Source: Xenorhabdus cabanillasii
Lineage (GTDB): Bacteria; Pseudomonadota; Gammaproteobacteria; Enterobacterales; Enterobacteriaceae
DNA length: 64,000 bases
NCBI RefSeq assembly: GCF_003386665.1
Contig: NZ_QTUB01000001.1
Location: forward strand, 1,240,001-1,304,000
Reading direction: 5' to 3'
Positions within the stretch are counted from its first letter, which is position 1. Each line of letters starts with the position of its first letter. The position numbers were made by a program, and so were the translations under genes. Below are positions 31,290 through 40,561 of this stretch, one piece after another. Under the pieces are notes generated by a model. It worked only from the letters and a program-made list of their open reading frames with translations. It ran no database searches and was not told where the DNA came from.

Positions 31290-32909
31290 ATGAGCGTTAC
31301 AGGCATTACTGCGCAGGAACTTATGGTTTATGGTATTCGTGATGTTAGCGAAGTTATTTATAACCCAAGTTATGAATTGTTATTCTCTGAAGAAACGAAA
31401 TCCTCTTTACAAGGATATGAGAAAGGAACATTGACCAATCTTGGTGCTGTCGCAGTAGATACCGGGATCTTCACAGGGCGTTCTCCGAAAGACAAATATA
31501 TTGTGCGCGATGATGTGACTCGCGATACGGTATGGTGGGCAGATCAGGGAAAAGGTAAGAACGATAATAAACCGCTCAGTCAGGAAACTTGGTCTCATCT
31601 TAAAGGATTAGTCACTCAGCAGCTTTCAGGCAAACGTTTGTTTGTGGTTGATGCCTTCTGTGGGGCAAATGCGGATACTCGTCTGAAAGTGCGTTTTATT
31701 ACAGAAGTGGCATGGCAGGCGCATTTTGTCAAAAACATGTTTATTCGCCCATCTGATGAAGAACTCATTAATTTTATTCCTGACTTTATTGTGATGAACG
31801 GTGCAAAATGTACCAACCCACAGTGGAAAGAGCAGGGACTGAATTCTGAGAACTTTGTTGCTTTTAACCTGACAGAACGGATGCAGCTGATCGGCGGTAC
31901 TTGGTACGGTGGTGAAATGAAAAAAGGGATGTTCTCAATGATGAACTACCTGTTGCCACTGAAAGGTATTGCTTCCATGCACTGTTCTGCCAATGTGGGT
32001 GAAGATGGTGATGTTGCTGTTTTCTTCGGTCTTTCCGGCACGGGAAAAACCACGCTTTCTACTGATCCGAAACGTAAATTGATCGGTGATGATGAACATG
32101 GTTGGGATGACGACGGCGTGTTTAACTTTGAAGGTGGCTGTTATGCAAAAACCATCAACCTGTCGAAAGAAGCTGAGCCTGATATTTATCACGCCATTCG
32201 CCGTGATGCTCTACTGGAAAATGTCACCGTACTGGCAGATGGCACTGTTGATTTCAATGATGGTTCAAAAACAGAAAACACTCGCGTTTCTTATCCTATC
32301 TATCATATTGAAAATATTGTTAAATCTGTATCAAAAGCAGGTCATGCAACTAAAGTCATTTTCCTGACTGCTGATGCTTTCGGGGTATTGCCTCCTGTTT
32401 CCTGCCTGACACCGGAGCAGACTCAATATCATTTCCTGTCTGGATTTACCGCAAAACTGGCGGGAACAGAGCGTGGTGTAACAGAACCAACGCCGACTTT
32501 CTCTGCATGTTTTGGTGCGGCATTCCTGTCACTACACCCGACTCAGTATGCAGAAGTGCTGGTCAAGCGTATGCAGGCATCCGATGCGAGAGCCTATTTG
32601 GTTAACACTGGTTGGAATGGCACTGGCAAACGAATCTCTATCAAAGATACCCGTGCGATTATCGATGCGATCTTAAATGGCGATATTGAAGATGTGGATA
32701 CCATTGAATTGCCAATTTTTGATTTGGCTGTACCAACAACATTGCCGGGTGTTGATACGGGGATCCTCGATCCTCGTAATACGTATGCAGATAAATCTGA
32801 GTGGGATGCCAAAGCCAAAGATTTGGCACAGCGTTTTATTGATAACTTCGACAAATATACAGATACCGCTGCTGGTGCAGCATTGGTAAAAGCAGGGCCG
32901 AAGTTGTAA
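31290..32909 (+). CDS. pckA: phosphoenolpyruvate carboxykinase (ATP)
   Basis: 539 residues, within one of E. coli PckA. The kinase P-loop [13 protein letters not shown], the oxaloacetate/metal region [12 protein letters not shown] and [14 protein letters not shown] are intact. It decarboxylates oxaloacetate to phosphoenolpyruvate, the first committed step of gluconeogenesis. With acs and actP in the same window the organism can grow on acetate-type carbon. Confidence 0.98.
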   Translation: MSVTGITAQELMVYGIRDVSEVIYNPSYELLFSEETKSSLQGYEKGTLTNLGAVAVDTGIFTGRSPKDKYIVRDDVTRDTVWWADQGKGKNDNKPLSQETWSHLKGLVTQQLSGKRLFVVDAFCGANADTRLKVRFITEVAWQAHFVKNMFIRPSDEELINFIPDFIVMNGAKCTNPQWKEQGLNSENFVAFNLTERMQLIGGTWYGGEMKKGMFSMMNYLLPLKGIASMHCSANVGEDGDVAVFFGLSGTGKTTLSTDPKRKLIGDDEHGWDDDGVFNFEGGCYAKTINLSKEAEPDIYHAIRRDALLENVTVLADGTVDFNDGSKTENTRVSYPIYHIENIVKSVSKAGHATKVIFLTADAFGVLPPVSCLTPEQTQYHFLSGFTAKLAGTERGVTEPTPTFSACFGAAFLSLHPTQYAEVLVKRMQASDARAYLVNTGWNGTGKRISIKDTRAIIDAILNGDIEDVDTIELPIFDLAVPTTLPGVDTGILDPRNTYADKSEWDAKAKDLAQRFIDNFDKYTDTAAGAALVKAGPKL

Positions 32910-32934
32910 GGGATTCAGATTATCTGAATTAAAC

Positions 32935-32962
32935 AAGGTGGAATTATGGTTCCACCTTATAT
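32935..32962 (+). terminator. terminator of pckA
   Basis: Perfect 9-bp stem AAGGTGGAA / TTCCACCTT with a TTATGG loop, 25 bases after the pckA stop. The exit is only weakly T-rich. Confidence 0.7.
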
Positions 32963-33100
32963 TATAGAGCCACTAAGCCAATAGAATTCCCTCGTTTTTC
33001 TGTGCTGTATTACCTGATATAAGTACTAAGATATACCCTGGGTATGTGAAGCGCTTTGTTAAAGAATATGCTCTGGAATATATAAATGATGGAGGCAGTT

Positions 33101-33247
33101 ATGCGATACGAATGCAAGAACAAGCATGAAAAAGATAAAATCGATTTCGAAGCTATCCGTCAGAGTAACATTCAGATGATTCAAAAGTTTACTGCTGCTA
33201 AGAAAGAGGCCGAGGATAAAGGTAAAATCGTATTTAAGCCACTTTAA
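33101..33247 (+). CDS. 48-residue basic protein, unknown function
   Basis: ATG at 33101 with GGAGG seven bases upstream, 48 codons, and a strong terminator 38 bases after the stop; the complete gene architecture supports it. The product is highly charged (Lys/Glu-rich), starts MRYECKNKHEKDKID, has a single Cys and looks like one or two amphipathic helices without a membrane segment. I do not recognise the family. Confidence 0.7.
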   Translation: MRYECKNKHEKDKIDFEAIRQSNIQMIQKFTAAKKEAEDKGKIVFKPL

Positions 33248-33284
33248 ATCAATAGCCAGTTGAGTAAGACTTAGACTGCTGATA

Positions 33285-33315
33285 AACCCCGTTGAAAAAA
33301 TAACGGGGTTTTTCG
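33285..33315 (+). terminator. terminator of the 48-residue protein gene
   Basis: Perfect 9-bp stem AACCCCGTT / AACGGGGTT, 8-base A-rich loop, followed by TTTCG. Confidence 0.85.
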
Positions 33316-33346
33316 TTAGGGAGTCTTTTAATACTTGAAATTGCCA

Positions 33347-33690
33347 TCAATTTGGTGGCAGATCGAACAATAAAATTTCACTCTGTTGGTTAGCGGTTAT
33401 CTGAATGTCGGATTCATCCCAGATAGCGATACCATCGCTGGTAGTTGCTTGTGTACCGTTGATAGCGACTTCACTATGAACCACTTGAATCCATATTTTT
33501 CGTGATTTTTCTATGTGATATTCGTATTTTTCACCACTTTTCAGTACCCGTCGCCATAACGTCATATCCTGAAAGTTCTTCAATGAACCGTCACGGGCAT
33601 CGGGCGAAAGCACTAACTGATGATTTTCTTCCGTATCAAAGCGGCGTTGTTCATAGCGTGGAGGCCGGCCATTTTCAGTGTTTTTTTGTA
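33347..33690 (-). pseudogene. yhhW: truncated YhhW (pirin-like quercetinase), C-terminal half
   Basis: About 108 residues of clear YhhW sequence remain, from PPRYEQRRFD through LVLSPDARDGSL to SEILLFDLPP; the full protein is about 231 residues. The N-terminal cupin with the metal ligands is missing, so quercetin dioxygenase activity is not expected. Upstream the frame runs into non-homologous sequence without a start codon of its own apart from a GTG at 33613. In E. coli yhhW and ryhB are close neighbours, which matches the small RNA found next. Confidence 0.85.
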
Positions 33691-33770
33691 GTCTAGTTGA
33701 AGGAATTAAATATGAGAGATTTGATCTGAAGAATCAAATTTTTTGAATAATTAAAGCAGGATACTAAGAA

Positions 33771-33866
33771 TAAAAAAAAGCCAGCATGAAGTTGCTGGCT
33801 ATAAAAGTAAACACTGGAAGCAATGTGAGCAATGTCGTACTTTCACATGACCCTGAAGGTGGTGCA
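33771..33866 (-). ncRNA. ryhB: RyhB small RNA
   Basis: The minus strand contains CGACATTGCTCACATTGCTT followed by CCAGT, the invariant core of E. coli RyhB, then ACTTTTATAGCCAGCA and a terminator hairpin (AGCCAGCA / TGCTGGCT) with eight T residues. Expected length is about 95 bases; the exact 5' end is inferred from a Fur-overlapped promoter. RyhB is made under iron starvation, binds Hfq and represses iron-using proteins, among them sodB in E. coli. The neighbouring yhhW remnant supports orthology. Confidence 0.93.
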
Positions 33867-33877
33867 CTGAAAGTAAT

Positions 33878-33896
33878 AATAATGATAATCGTTCTC
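33878..33896. promoter_or_regulatory. Fur box of ryhB, shared with the divergent kinase gene
   Basis: AATAATGATAATCGTTCTC matches the 19-bp Fur consensus at 16 positions. It sits directly upstream of ryhB (minus strand) and 63 bases before the ATG of the plus-strand APH-like gene, so it could control both. Confidence 0.88.
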
Positions 33897-33958
33897 AATA
33901 TCATTTGTAAAGCGTTTTTTTAATCAAACTTCGTTTTCCAATCTCAAAAGGAAGATAC

Positions 33959-34735
33959 ATGTTACCCAAGTTACCACAAGATATTGATTGCTTTATCGGC
34001 AATGCTACCTTAACCCCTGATGAAATCGGTGAATCCCCTGGCAGTGTCTATAGTTTTATTCGGGGTAACGACCGCTTTTTTCTCAAGTATTCTCCCGTCG
34101 TTTATGCAAATACGACTTATAGTGTCATGCGGGAGGTTTCAGTGCTGAATTGGCTTAATGGCCGCCTGAATGTGCCGGAAGTTGTGTGTGTTACGGAGAA
34201 TTCAGAAGGCGAGTTTATGATCACACGTTGTATACCCGGAGAGCCGTTGTACACACGGATAAATGCTCAGCAACCTGTACTGGAACTGTTTCGTGAAGCT
34301 GTTTGTCAGATGCAGGCTGTACCCATAATCGATTGCCCGTTTGACTCCGGGGTTAATTTTCGTCTTCAGGAACTGGAATATTTGCTGAATAACGATTTGT
34401 GTGCTGACGAATATGACCTTGGGCAGTGGCCGGGAATAGAGACTCCACAAGATTTACTGGCACATCTTCGTGCTACGTTACCGAGTGAGGAAAGGGTATT
34501 TTCCCATGGAGATCTTTGTGACTGTAATATTTTCGTTGATGCACATGACGAACTGTACTTCCTTGATCTTGGCCGAGGCGGAATTGCAGATCGCTGTCTG
34601 GATATTGCTTTTGTTCATCGCAACTTACGTGAGGAGGTTTCGATAAGTGCAGCTACCGAATTTCTAGATACGCTTGGCGGTCTTGATAATTCAGCCAAGC
34701 GTGTGTTCTTCGAGCAATTAGATGAACTATTCTAA
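33959..34735 (+). CDS. APH(3')-like aminoglycoside phosphotransferase family kinase
   Basis: 258 residues with the fold signatures of the APH family. These are the catalytic HGDLCDCNIF (HGDxxxxN) near residue 181 and the metal-binding LDLGRGGIADR (normally IDLGRxGxADxxxD), ending DIAFVHRNL. An N-terminal lobe lysine appears in DRFFLKYSP. Homologues phosphorylate aminoglycosides or related hydroxylated small molecules. Ribosome binding site AAAGGA. It is divergent from ryhB across a Fur box and convergent with the GNAT gene, with 3' ends overlapping by 4 bases. Substrate unknown. Confidence 0.85.
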   Translation: MLPKLPQDIDCFIGNATLTPDEIGESPGSVYSFIRGNDRFFLKYSPVVYANTTYSVMREVSVLNWLNGRLNVPEVVCVTENSEGEFMITRCIPGEPLYTRINAQQPVLELFREAVCQMQAVPIIDCPFDSGVNFRLQELEYLLNNDLCADEYDLGQWPGIETPQDLLAHLRATLPSEERVFSHGDLCDCNIFVDAHDELYFLDLGRGGIADRCLDIAFVHRNLREEVSISAATEFLDTLGGLDNSAKRVFFEQLDELF

Positions 34736-35730
34736 CCTGGTATGCACTCACTTAGCTGATGTAAGAGAGAATGCTCCGTAGTTTTCCCCAATTCCATTTG
34801 GTAGAGGTTTTGTGTACTGATGTCAGAAAATTGATACGGTGCTGATTGATAACCTCGTAACCAGAGCAGAAACCACCCTGTATGTACATCAGGACATAGC
34901 CCGGCGAAGCGAAATCCACCTTTTTTTAGCTGTGGATAGAACTTCAATGCCTCTTCACACGCAGGAAGTCTCAAATAAATTAACTGGTTGGCAGGGTAAT
35001 CTATGATTTCCGGTAAGAAGTCAGAATCAACTTCATACAATGTGATCTCCAAACGTCGTCCACTGATTTTAGAGCTAATGAGCCTGGAGGTAACTACATT
35101 AGAATTAAAAGGAGAGTGATCTCCTTGTTGTTCATCGGATGATGATTCACCAACGTATTGACCTATTTGATCGGCCCAGTCTCGCAAGGGATGCGGCCAG
35201 TTCAGTTTAGGCAATGGAAATGCTTTAAGTGGCAAAATACCTTGTACAATACTTTCAGGCTCTGGTAACCCGAATGGCGAATCAACATAGTCCAGCATCA
35301 GTGCTGTCGAACAAAAGCCCAGATTTTGTGCTAAATACTGGCTTTTCAGATGCGAACAGACTTGTTTTATCGTTAACAAACTATATTGCTGCTCTTTTGC
35401 ATAGCGACACAAATAGCGACCCAAAGATTTAGCAATACCTTTGCCTTGAAAGCCCGGATACACAGCAATCAACGCTAATTCAGCCTGATCTTGCTGTATA
35501 ACATTTTTAACAAGCGATGCATGACCAACCAGTTGTCCCTGATAAAAAGCCAGGGCTGAATGCCATTTTCCTGTTGTTTGATAATCGTCTATCAATCTGG
35601 GCAGATAGATATCAGGATAAACGTATGAATCACCGTAAACTTCACGGAATAATTTGCTGATATGTTTTCCGTCACCGGATTGATAGTTGCGGATCTGAAT
35701 AGCAGAAGGAAAAATAGTCATAGATTTCAA
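34732..35730 (-). CDS. GNAT acetyltransferase, last gene of the LuxC/LuxE-like operon
   Basis: 332 residues. The N-terminal 170 residues are a GNAT domain with the acetyl-CoA motif AVYPGFQGKGIAKSLG and a NLGFCSTALMLDY beta strand. The C-terminal 160 residues are a second alpha/beta part of unclear fold, perhaps a degenerate second GNAT domain. It follows the PaaK-like gene by 3 bases on the same strand, so it most likely acylates an intermediate or product of this pathway. Confidence 0.8.
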   Translation of the reverse strand: MKSMTIFPSAIQIRNYQSGDGKHISKLFREVYGDSYVYPDIYLPRLIDDYQTTGKWHSALAFYQGQLVGHASLVKNVIQQDQAELALIAVYPGFQGKGIAKSLGRYLCRYAKEQQYSLLTIKQVCSHLKSQYLAQNLGFCSTALMLDYVDSPFGLPEPESIVQGILPLKAFPLPKLNWPHPLRDWADQIGQYVGESSSDEQQGDHSPFNSNVVTSRLISSKISGRRLEITLYEVDSDFLPEIIDYPANQLIYLRLPACEEALKFYPQLKKGGFRFAGLCPDVHTGWFLLWLRGYQSAPYQFSDISTQNLYQMELGKTTEHSLLHQLSECIPG

Positions 35731-35733
35731 CCT

Positions 35734-36975
35734 TCAATTATAATTACGCAGATCCACAACTCGCTGCAATTTACCCGAACGTGGGTGGGTATACATTGCA
35801 TCGATATCCGTTTGAACAATCTCCAGCATATTTTGGTGGAAGTGAGTGGTGCTCAGCCCGGGGAATGCTGTAAGTACGTTATGGAGTATTTTTTCAATAT
35901 CGATTGGTTGCGGGCCAGCTACCAACAATTTGATTTTGTCTTTTGACGCCTCCTGAGACAGTACCAGTTGCCAGGCAAGTAACTCTGTTTGTGGTGATAG
36001 CTGGGTAGCTAAATCGTCAGGAAATAGTGAAAGATCACCAAACCTGATCCGATAACCTTGGTTCGCGCGTCCTTGTAGCACAAATTTACGATATGCCTGT
36101 TCTGTTTCACACCAGCAAGCCAAATCACCCGTAGGATAGCGGATCACCGGCATCAGTTGTCTTTGTAAGTTAGTCACAACTAACATACCACGGCGTCCCG
36201 GCTCCGTGATGGGTTTATGGGTGATCTCATCGATAATTTCTATAATGGTATCTTCGTCGAAAACCCGGTGTTCTCCCGGCTTACACTCTGGATCGGCAAA
36301 GCCGATTAAGCCTCCGTCAACACTGGCACAACCAACTGAGCCAAAACGTGCCTGAGGGAAAACCTGACGCATTGCCGTTATCTGTCCTTCAAACAGGCTT
36401 TCTCCGCCATACAGAATAGTTTCTACCATCGGTAATGTCTGGCCGTTGTCTTTCAGGTACTGGGCAAAGCGAATGAGCTGGACGGGTACTCCGGCCAGCA
36501 CATTGATATTGTGGAGCTGAATGTTATGTGCCAGCAGCCCATCGTCAACCTTGCAAGTGAAAGGAAATTCCACGACAGGGAATGATGAGTTAGACAGAGC
36601 ACCATGAATGAATAGTAAACTGGTGTAAAGGTCGCCGGCAAAAAATAGGTTGGCTACCCGATCACCCGGAGTCAATTGGCGGGCAACTGCCTTCCCAAAG
36701 GAATGAATAAATGCTTTCCACTCTTGTTGACCGAAAACTGATAGCCGACCATCACTGGTTGAACCACCAGTTTTAAACACATGTCCGCCTTCTAACGGAG
36801 CAGTAAGTACCGGCCAGGTTTGTAAATTATCTGAATGGGCCCAGTAACTACCTGGCTCGACCAGTGGCAAATCTTGCAGCGTCCAATTATCCGGGACGGA
36901 TTCGTAAAGATTCCGGTAATAAACAGAATGCTCACGTACATGATTAAACAGATCAATTAACGTTATGCTTTTCAT
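35734..36975 (-). CDS. PaaK/LuxE-like adenylate-forming enzyme
   Basis: 413 residues. The ATP motif FKTGGSTSDG lies near residue 70, and VGCASVDGGLIGF and RYPTGDLACW follow at the expected places for PaaK and LuxE relatives. These enzymes activate a carboxylic acid as an acyl-AMP and pass it to a thiol. It lies 18 bases after the LuxC-PaaK fusion gene on the same strand. The acid substrate cannot be read from the sequence. Confidence 0.82.
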   Translation of the reverse strand: MKSITLIDLFNHVREHSVYYRNLYESVPDNWTLQDLPLVEPGSYWAHSDNLQTWPVLTAPLEGGHVFKTGGSTSDGRLSVFGQQEWKAFIHSFGKAVARQLTPGDRVANLFFAGDLYTSLLFIHGALSNSSFPVVEFPFTCKVDDGLLAHNIQLHNINVLAGVPVQLIRFAQYLKDNGQTLPMVETILYGGESLFEGQITAMRQVFPQARFGSVGCASVDGGLIGFADPECKPGEHRVFDEDTIIEIIDEITHKPITEPGRRGMLVVTNLQRQLMPVIRYPTGDLACWCETEQAYRKFVLQGRANQGYRIRFGDLSLFPDDLATQLSPQTELLAWQLVLSQEASKDKIKLLVAGPQPIDIEKILHNVLTAFPGLSTTHFHQNMLEIVQTDIDAMYTHPRSGKLQRVVDLRNYN

Positions 36976-36993
36976 TATATTCGCTCCACCTAA

Positions 36994-39429
36994 TCAGAAT
37001 TTACGCAAGTCAATGAACAATGGCGCTTTTCCGCTATTGATATTCCGACGAAACTCTGTTGCCGGGGAAAATATAACTTCCAGATTCAGCATCCCTCCTT
37101 CAACCACTTCCGTTATTTTTATATTCTCTTCCAGACCCAGTAAGTGCTCGCGAACCGCGTCAACATCGGGGTTCTCAATCAAGAGCTGAATGCTGCTGAT
37201 CCCTTCATCGTTATGATCGATGAGCCATTGTACCGGGGCCTCCAGTTGTTCAGATAATTCAGTCAGATTGATAAAAATACTGCCGATACGTATCAGGGAA
37301 CCATGGCGTCCAACAAGCCGGAAACGCGGTGTTAACTGACCACAAGCACAAGGTTCAGCGATCCAATATCCGAGATCGCCCAAATCGTAGCGCTGAACAG
37401 ATTGTGCCTCACGGTGTCGGGAAGTGAATATCAGACGACCAGTTTCCCCCTCAGATACTGGGTTATCATCATGAATATTAAGTATTTCTAACCACTGGTT
37501 ATCAGCCATTAAATGAAAAATACCGTCTTCGCTGGCTGCACATCCATGACCTAATGGGCCTGCATCTACTGAGCCGTAGACCGCGGAACGTATCAGGGTA
37601 ATTCCGAACTCATTCAGGAAAGCCCGCTGGTTGACATTCAGGTGTTCTCCACCTAAAAACAGCTTGCGTACACCACCGTATTCACGCAGCTTGTCGGCTT
37701 CACTCAGAAACAATCGATGTATTGTACTTGGCATGCCTACCAGAGTATTAATGCGTTGCTGCACAATTAAATCGGCTATTTCACTGAAATCATCGTCAGT
37801 CGGGCCACCCATCGGATATTGAGCTACACCCAGTTTCTCCAGGACAGTGAAGAAGCTCATCATTCCACCGTACAGTTTTCCGCCATACAATAGGCTCATG
37901 ACCCGGTCTGTAGCAGGTTCAAGGCCACAGGCGAACAGTCCGTCGGCCGCTGATTGCATTTGTTTGTGATAATCAGAGTAACTGTAAGCGGCCAGTTTAG
38001 GTACTCCGCTGCTGCCTCCGCTGCGGAAGAATAGGCGGCCTTTTTCATTTGGGGTTGATGCCTGAAAATCTGCCTTATTCATAACTGGCAGGTTATCCAG
38101 CCCGTACGGGCGGGGTGGCGTCATATCAAGGTGGGCGGAACCAGCCAGTATATCTTCAGGCAGGCTGACAGAAACCCGCTTGGCAAGGCGTGCCAGTGCA
38201 TAAACGCCATCGTGTGGTTCACCGCTATAACCCCTGTGCATCTGACCCACAGGGGCAATGCGGCTAACTCCGGCAGCAAACAGGGTATGGCTCATTTCTG
38301 CAATATGTTCCTGACGGGCAACCAGAGCACAGCTCTGAAGATGGTTACGCCAGGGATGCAGAATGGAACATAGCTGCTGACGAGGTGCCGGACGTAACTG
38401 CAATGTGCGGAACAGAGGAGAAGCTGCCAGTTCCTGCTCGTGCCGCCAGATTACCCGCCATCCATCAGCTTGCCAGAGCTTGCCACGTACTTGGGTGAAT
38501 GCGAAATCGAGGCGCTGAAAAGCTACCTGAGTTGTAATTTCAGCCGATTCCTGAACGTCAGTCTGTAATACTGGATGTAATCCAGAACGACGTTCAAGAG
38601 CTGCTGCCATACGTTGTCCGATATCCTGCAAAACTGCCGGATCATCACTATCGACCAGCAAACATTGCGGGCTGGAACAGGCTTGTTGGTCATAACAGCA
38701 AATATCATCTGCCAGTGCATCTAATTGGGCATTATTCACGGCATCAGGGTTCAGCCAGGCAAAACTGATGCGATGTCCCCAATCAATCCAGCGGCAACCT
38801 GCCGGCAATTGGGTACGAATGGCTGATAGAGCAGAATCTCCACCCCAAGCGGAAACAGCATCGGCCTGACTCAGCAGTTCTCCCAATTGTGTAACAGGTA
38901 ATGACAAAACCGCGACCCGGTCTGCCAGATTGCCGGAAATATCGTGAGCCAGAAATGCATCCAGAAGCTGTGTACTAAATCCGTTATCACTGCTACTGGG
39001 ACGTAACCAGTTGATATTGCCGACTAACAAACTTTCCAGCACTGCCATAAAAGGAAGAAGTTGCGCATTGGAAGGTGTGATATGAACGATTAACCCCAGA
39101 GGTTTCCAGGCTTCGTAGCGATTCTGGTTATAATCGAATCTGCGCAGGGAAAAAGCATCCTGCCCCAGTTCTCGCTCCAGTTTAGTTTGTAAGGCTTCAC
39201 GTTGACAGAAAGCGATAAGTGCCTCACGCGTTTTAGCATCAAAAAGGGGATGATCATCCATTGTGGCAAGATGATTGGCAAAGCGTTGGGCGCACTCAAG
39301 TACCTGTTCGGCAGTATGAGGTTGTGCGAGCAACGTTGGTAAACGTGCACGTAATTTTGCGATTTTTTGTTTTGCCAACGGGTTATGTTCAACAGCAAGT
39401 TGATCATTAATTATTTCAATGGAAGACAT
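36994..39429 (-). CDS. LuxC-type acyl reductase fused to a PaaK/LuxE-like adenylation domain
   Basis: 811 residues in two domains. Residues 1 to about 415 match the LuxC acyl-CoA reductase family: VHITPSNAQLLPF (nucleotide/substrate region) and the catalytic cysteine C251 in YDQQACSSPQC. Residues from about 430 to 811 are an adenylation domain with FRSGGSSGVPK, GVPSTIHRLFLSE-type spacing and YDLGDLGYW. LuxC reduces an enzyme-bound or CoA-bound acyl group to an aldehyde with NADPH. The fusion suggests activation and reduction of an acid in one protein. It starts 1 base after the luxE-like stop. Confidence 0.85.
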   Translation of the reverse strand: MSSIEIINDQLAVEHNPLAKQKIAKLRARLPTLLAQPHTAEQVLECAQRFANHLATMDDHPLFDAKTREALIAFCQREALQTKLERELGQDAFSLRRFDYNQNRYEAWKPLGLIVHITPSNAQLLPFMAVLESLLVGNINWLRPSSSDNGFSTQLLDAFLAHDISGNLADRVAVLSLPVTQLGELLSQADAVSAWGGDSALSAIRTQLPAGCRWIDWGHRISFAWLNPDAVNNAQLDALADDICCYDQQACSSPQCLLVDSDDPAVLQDIGQRMAAALERRSGLHPVLQTDVQESAEITTQVAFQRLDFAFTQVRGKLWQADGWRVIWRHEQELAASPLFRTLQLRPAPRQQLCSILHPWRNHLQSCALVARQEHIAEMSHTLFAAGVSRIAPVGQMHRGYSGEPHDGVYALARLAKRVSVSLPEDILAGSAHLDMTPPRPYGLDNLPVMNKADFQASTPNEKGRLFFRSGGSSGVPKLAAYSYSDYHKQMQSAADGLFACGLEPATDRVMSLLYGGKLYGGMMSFFTVLEKLGVAQYPMGGPTDDDFSEIADLIVQQRINTLVGMPSTIHRLFLSEADKLREYGGVRKLFLGGEHLNVNQRAFLNEFGITLIRSAVYGSVDAGPLGHGCAASEDGIFHLMADNQWLEILNIHDDNPVSEGETGRLIFTSRHREAQSVQRYDLGDLGYWIAEPCACGQLTPRFRLVGRHGSLIRIGSIFINLTELSEQLEAPVQWLIDHNDEGISSIQLLIENPDVDAVREHLLGLEENIKITEVVEGGMLNLEVIFSPATEFRRNINSGKAPLFIDLRKF

Positions 39430-39430
39430 T

Positions 39431-40561
39431 TCAGGATCCCTTAATCAATTCAGAAGCGGCAATAGCGCAGCTACGACTTTTGCCAGTACCTGCACGGCCA
39501 AGCAGCTCAAACCAATCCGTGTTCAGTTCACAACCACAACTATCACCGGGATGAAGTACCGCCAGATCACTCATGACAATGCTGTGAGCCGGGCTGGAAG
39601 TGATATAAGGTGAGACGAAATGTAGAAAACCGGGTTCTCCATAAGGCTGCCGTGATATGTTGGCTGTATGGCGTATATAAACCCGCGAGTAGACTGGAAC
39701 GTGAAAACGATGGTGAGAACATTCCATATAAGGCACAGGATGTTCAACTGAACCGTAACCATCGCGACAACGTATATCAGGGATACCCAGCTGTTCTACC
39801 AGGCGTTGATACAACTCCAGTTTAGGAATCGCTTTGTCAGCGTGTGTTTTCCAGCCGCCGCCGAGGGAGACCAGAGAATCTGGATGTAATTTCAGAGCGG
39901 GTAATCCCATCTCTTCCATTCTTTGCAGAGTAAACCACAGGAAAGCAGGAAAGCCAAAAATACGCACGGGCAGCCCTTCTTCGGCGAATTCCTGAAGAGC
40001 TCTGATTGTCCCGAAAGGATCGAATTCATTACTCTTACCGTTATGGCGCAAAGCGTAATAAGCCCGGTTTACAGGTGCATACTTACACAGAAACTGGTCG
40101 GTATAAGTTGTTCCTAGCGTAATGGAGCCGGCAGGTTCATAGCTGAGCAGCAGGTAGTTACACGGTTGTCTGGGGGTATTCCAATCATAATAATTGAAAA
40201 TGCGATCCACCATGTCCTGAGCTGCTGTGATGCTCCTGTTATCGTAGTGCATACGGCTTTTTTGCCCGGTTGTACCTGAGGATGTCAATTCCAGCGCATC
40301 CTTTGCGCTATTGCTGACTATTAAGTTACGTTTAAAATAATTGGCAAATAGCGGTGGCAGACTTGACCAGTCTTCCAGCTCCGTTACAGCTTGTTTATCC
40401 AAACCATTATTTGTCAGCCACTGCTCATAACCCGGAGTATGTTCACAATGGTATAGCGTCAATTCACACATAGCATTATTAAATAATGCATCATACCCGT
40501 CACAAGCATGATAAGGGTGTGCTAAGGCACATAGTGCTTTAACATGGGTTAAATTTTGCAT
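39431..40561 (-). CDS. LuxE-like acyl-protein synthetase
   Basis: 376 residues, typical LuxE size. The adenylate motif ELTSSGTTGQKSRMHYD is near residue 92, SLGGGWK near residue 250, and YGSVEHPVPYMEC follows. LuxE activates a fatty acid to acyl-AMP and transfers it to LuxC. A C-terminal cysteine pair (DSCGCEL) recalls the thioester cysteine region of LuxE. First gene of a four-gene operon; luxD, luxA and luxB are absent, so this is not bioluminescence. Confidence 0.87.
   Translation of the reverse strand: MQNLTHVKALCALAHPYHACDGYDALFNNAMCELTLYHCEHTPGYEQWLTNNGLDKQAVTELEDWSSLPPLFANYFKRNLIVSNSAKDALELTSSGTTGQKSRMHYDNRSITAAQDMVDRIFNYYDWNTPRQPCNYLLLSYEPAGSITLGTTYTDQFLCKYAPVNRAYYALRHNGKSNEFDPFGTIRALQEFAEEGLPVRIFGFPAFLWFTLQRMEEMGLPALKLHPDSLVSLGGGWKTHADKAIPKLELYQRLVEQLGIPDIRCRDGYGSVEHPVPYMECSHHRFHVPVYSRVYIRHTANISRQPYGEPGFLHFVSPYITSSPAHSIVMSDLAVLHPGDSCGCELNTDWFELLGRAGTGKSRSCAIAASELIKGS

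Noticed and set aside
33779..33800. Hairpin first read as a terminator of an unknown minus-strand gene
   Set aside because: It is the terminator of the RyhB RNA recognised just upstream of it on the minus strand.
34732..40561. Bioluminescence operon
   Set aside because: LuxC- and LuxE-like proteins are present, but there is no luciferase luxA/luxB or thioesterase luxD, and the gene content is different.
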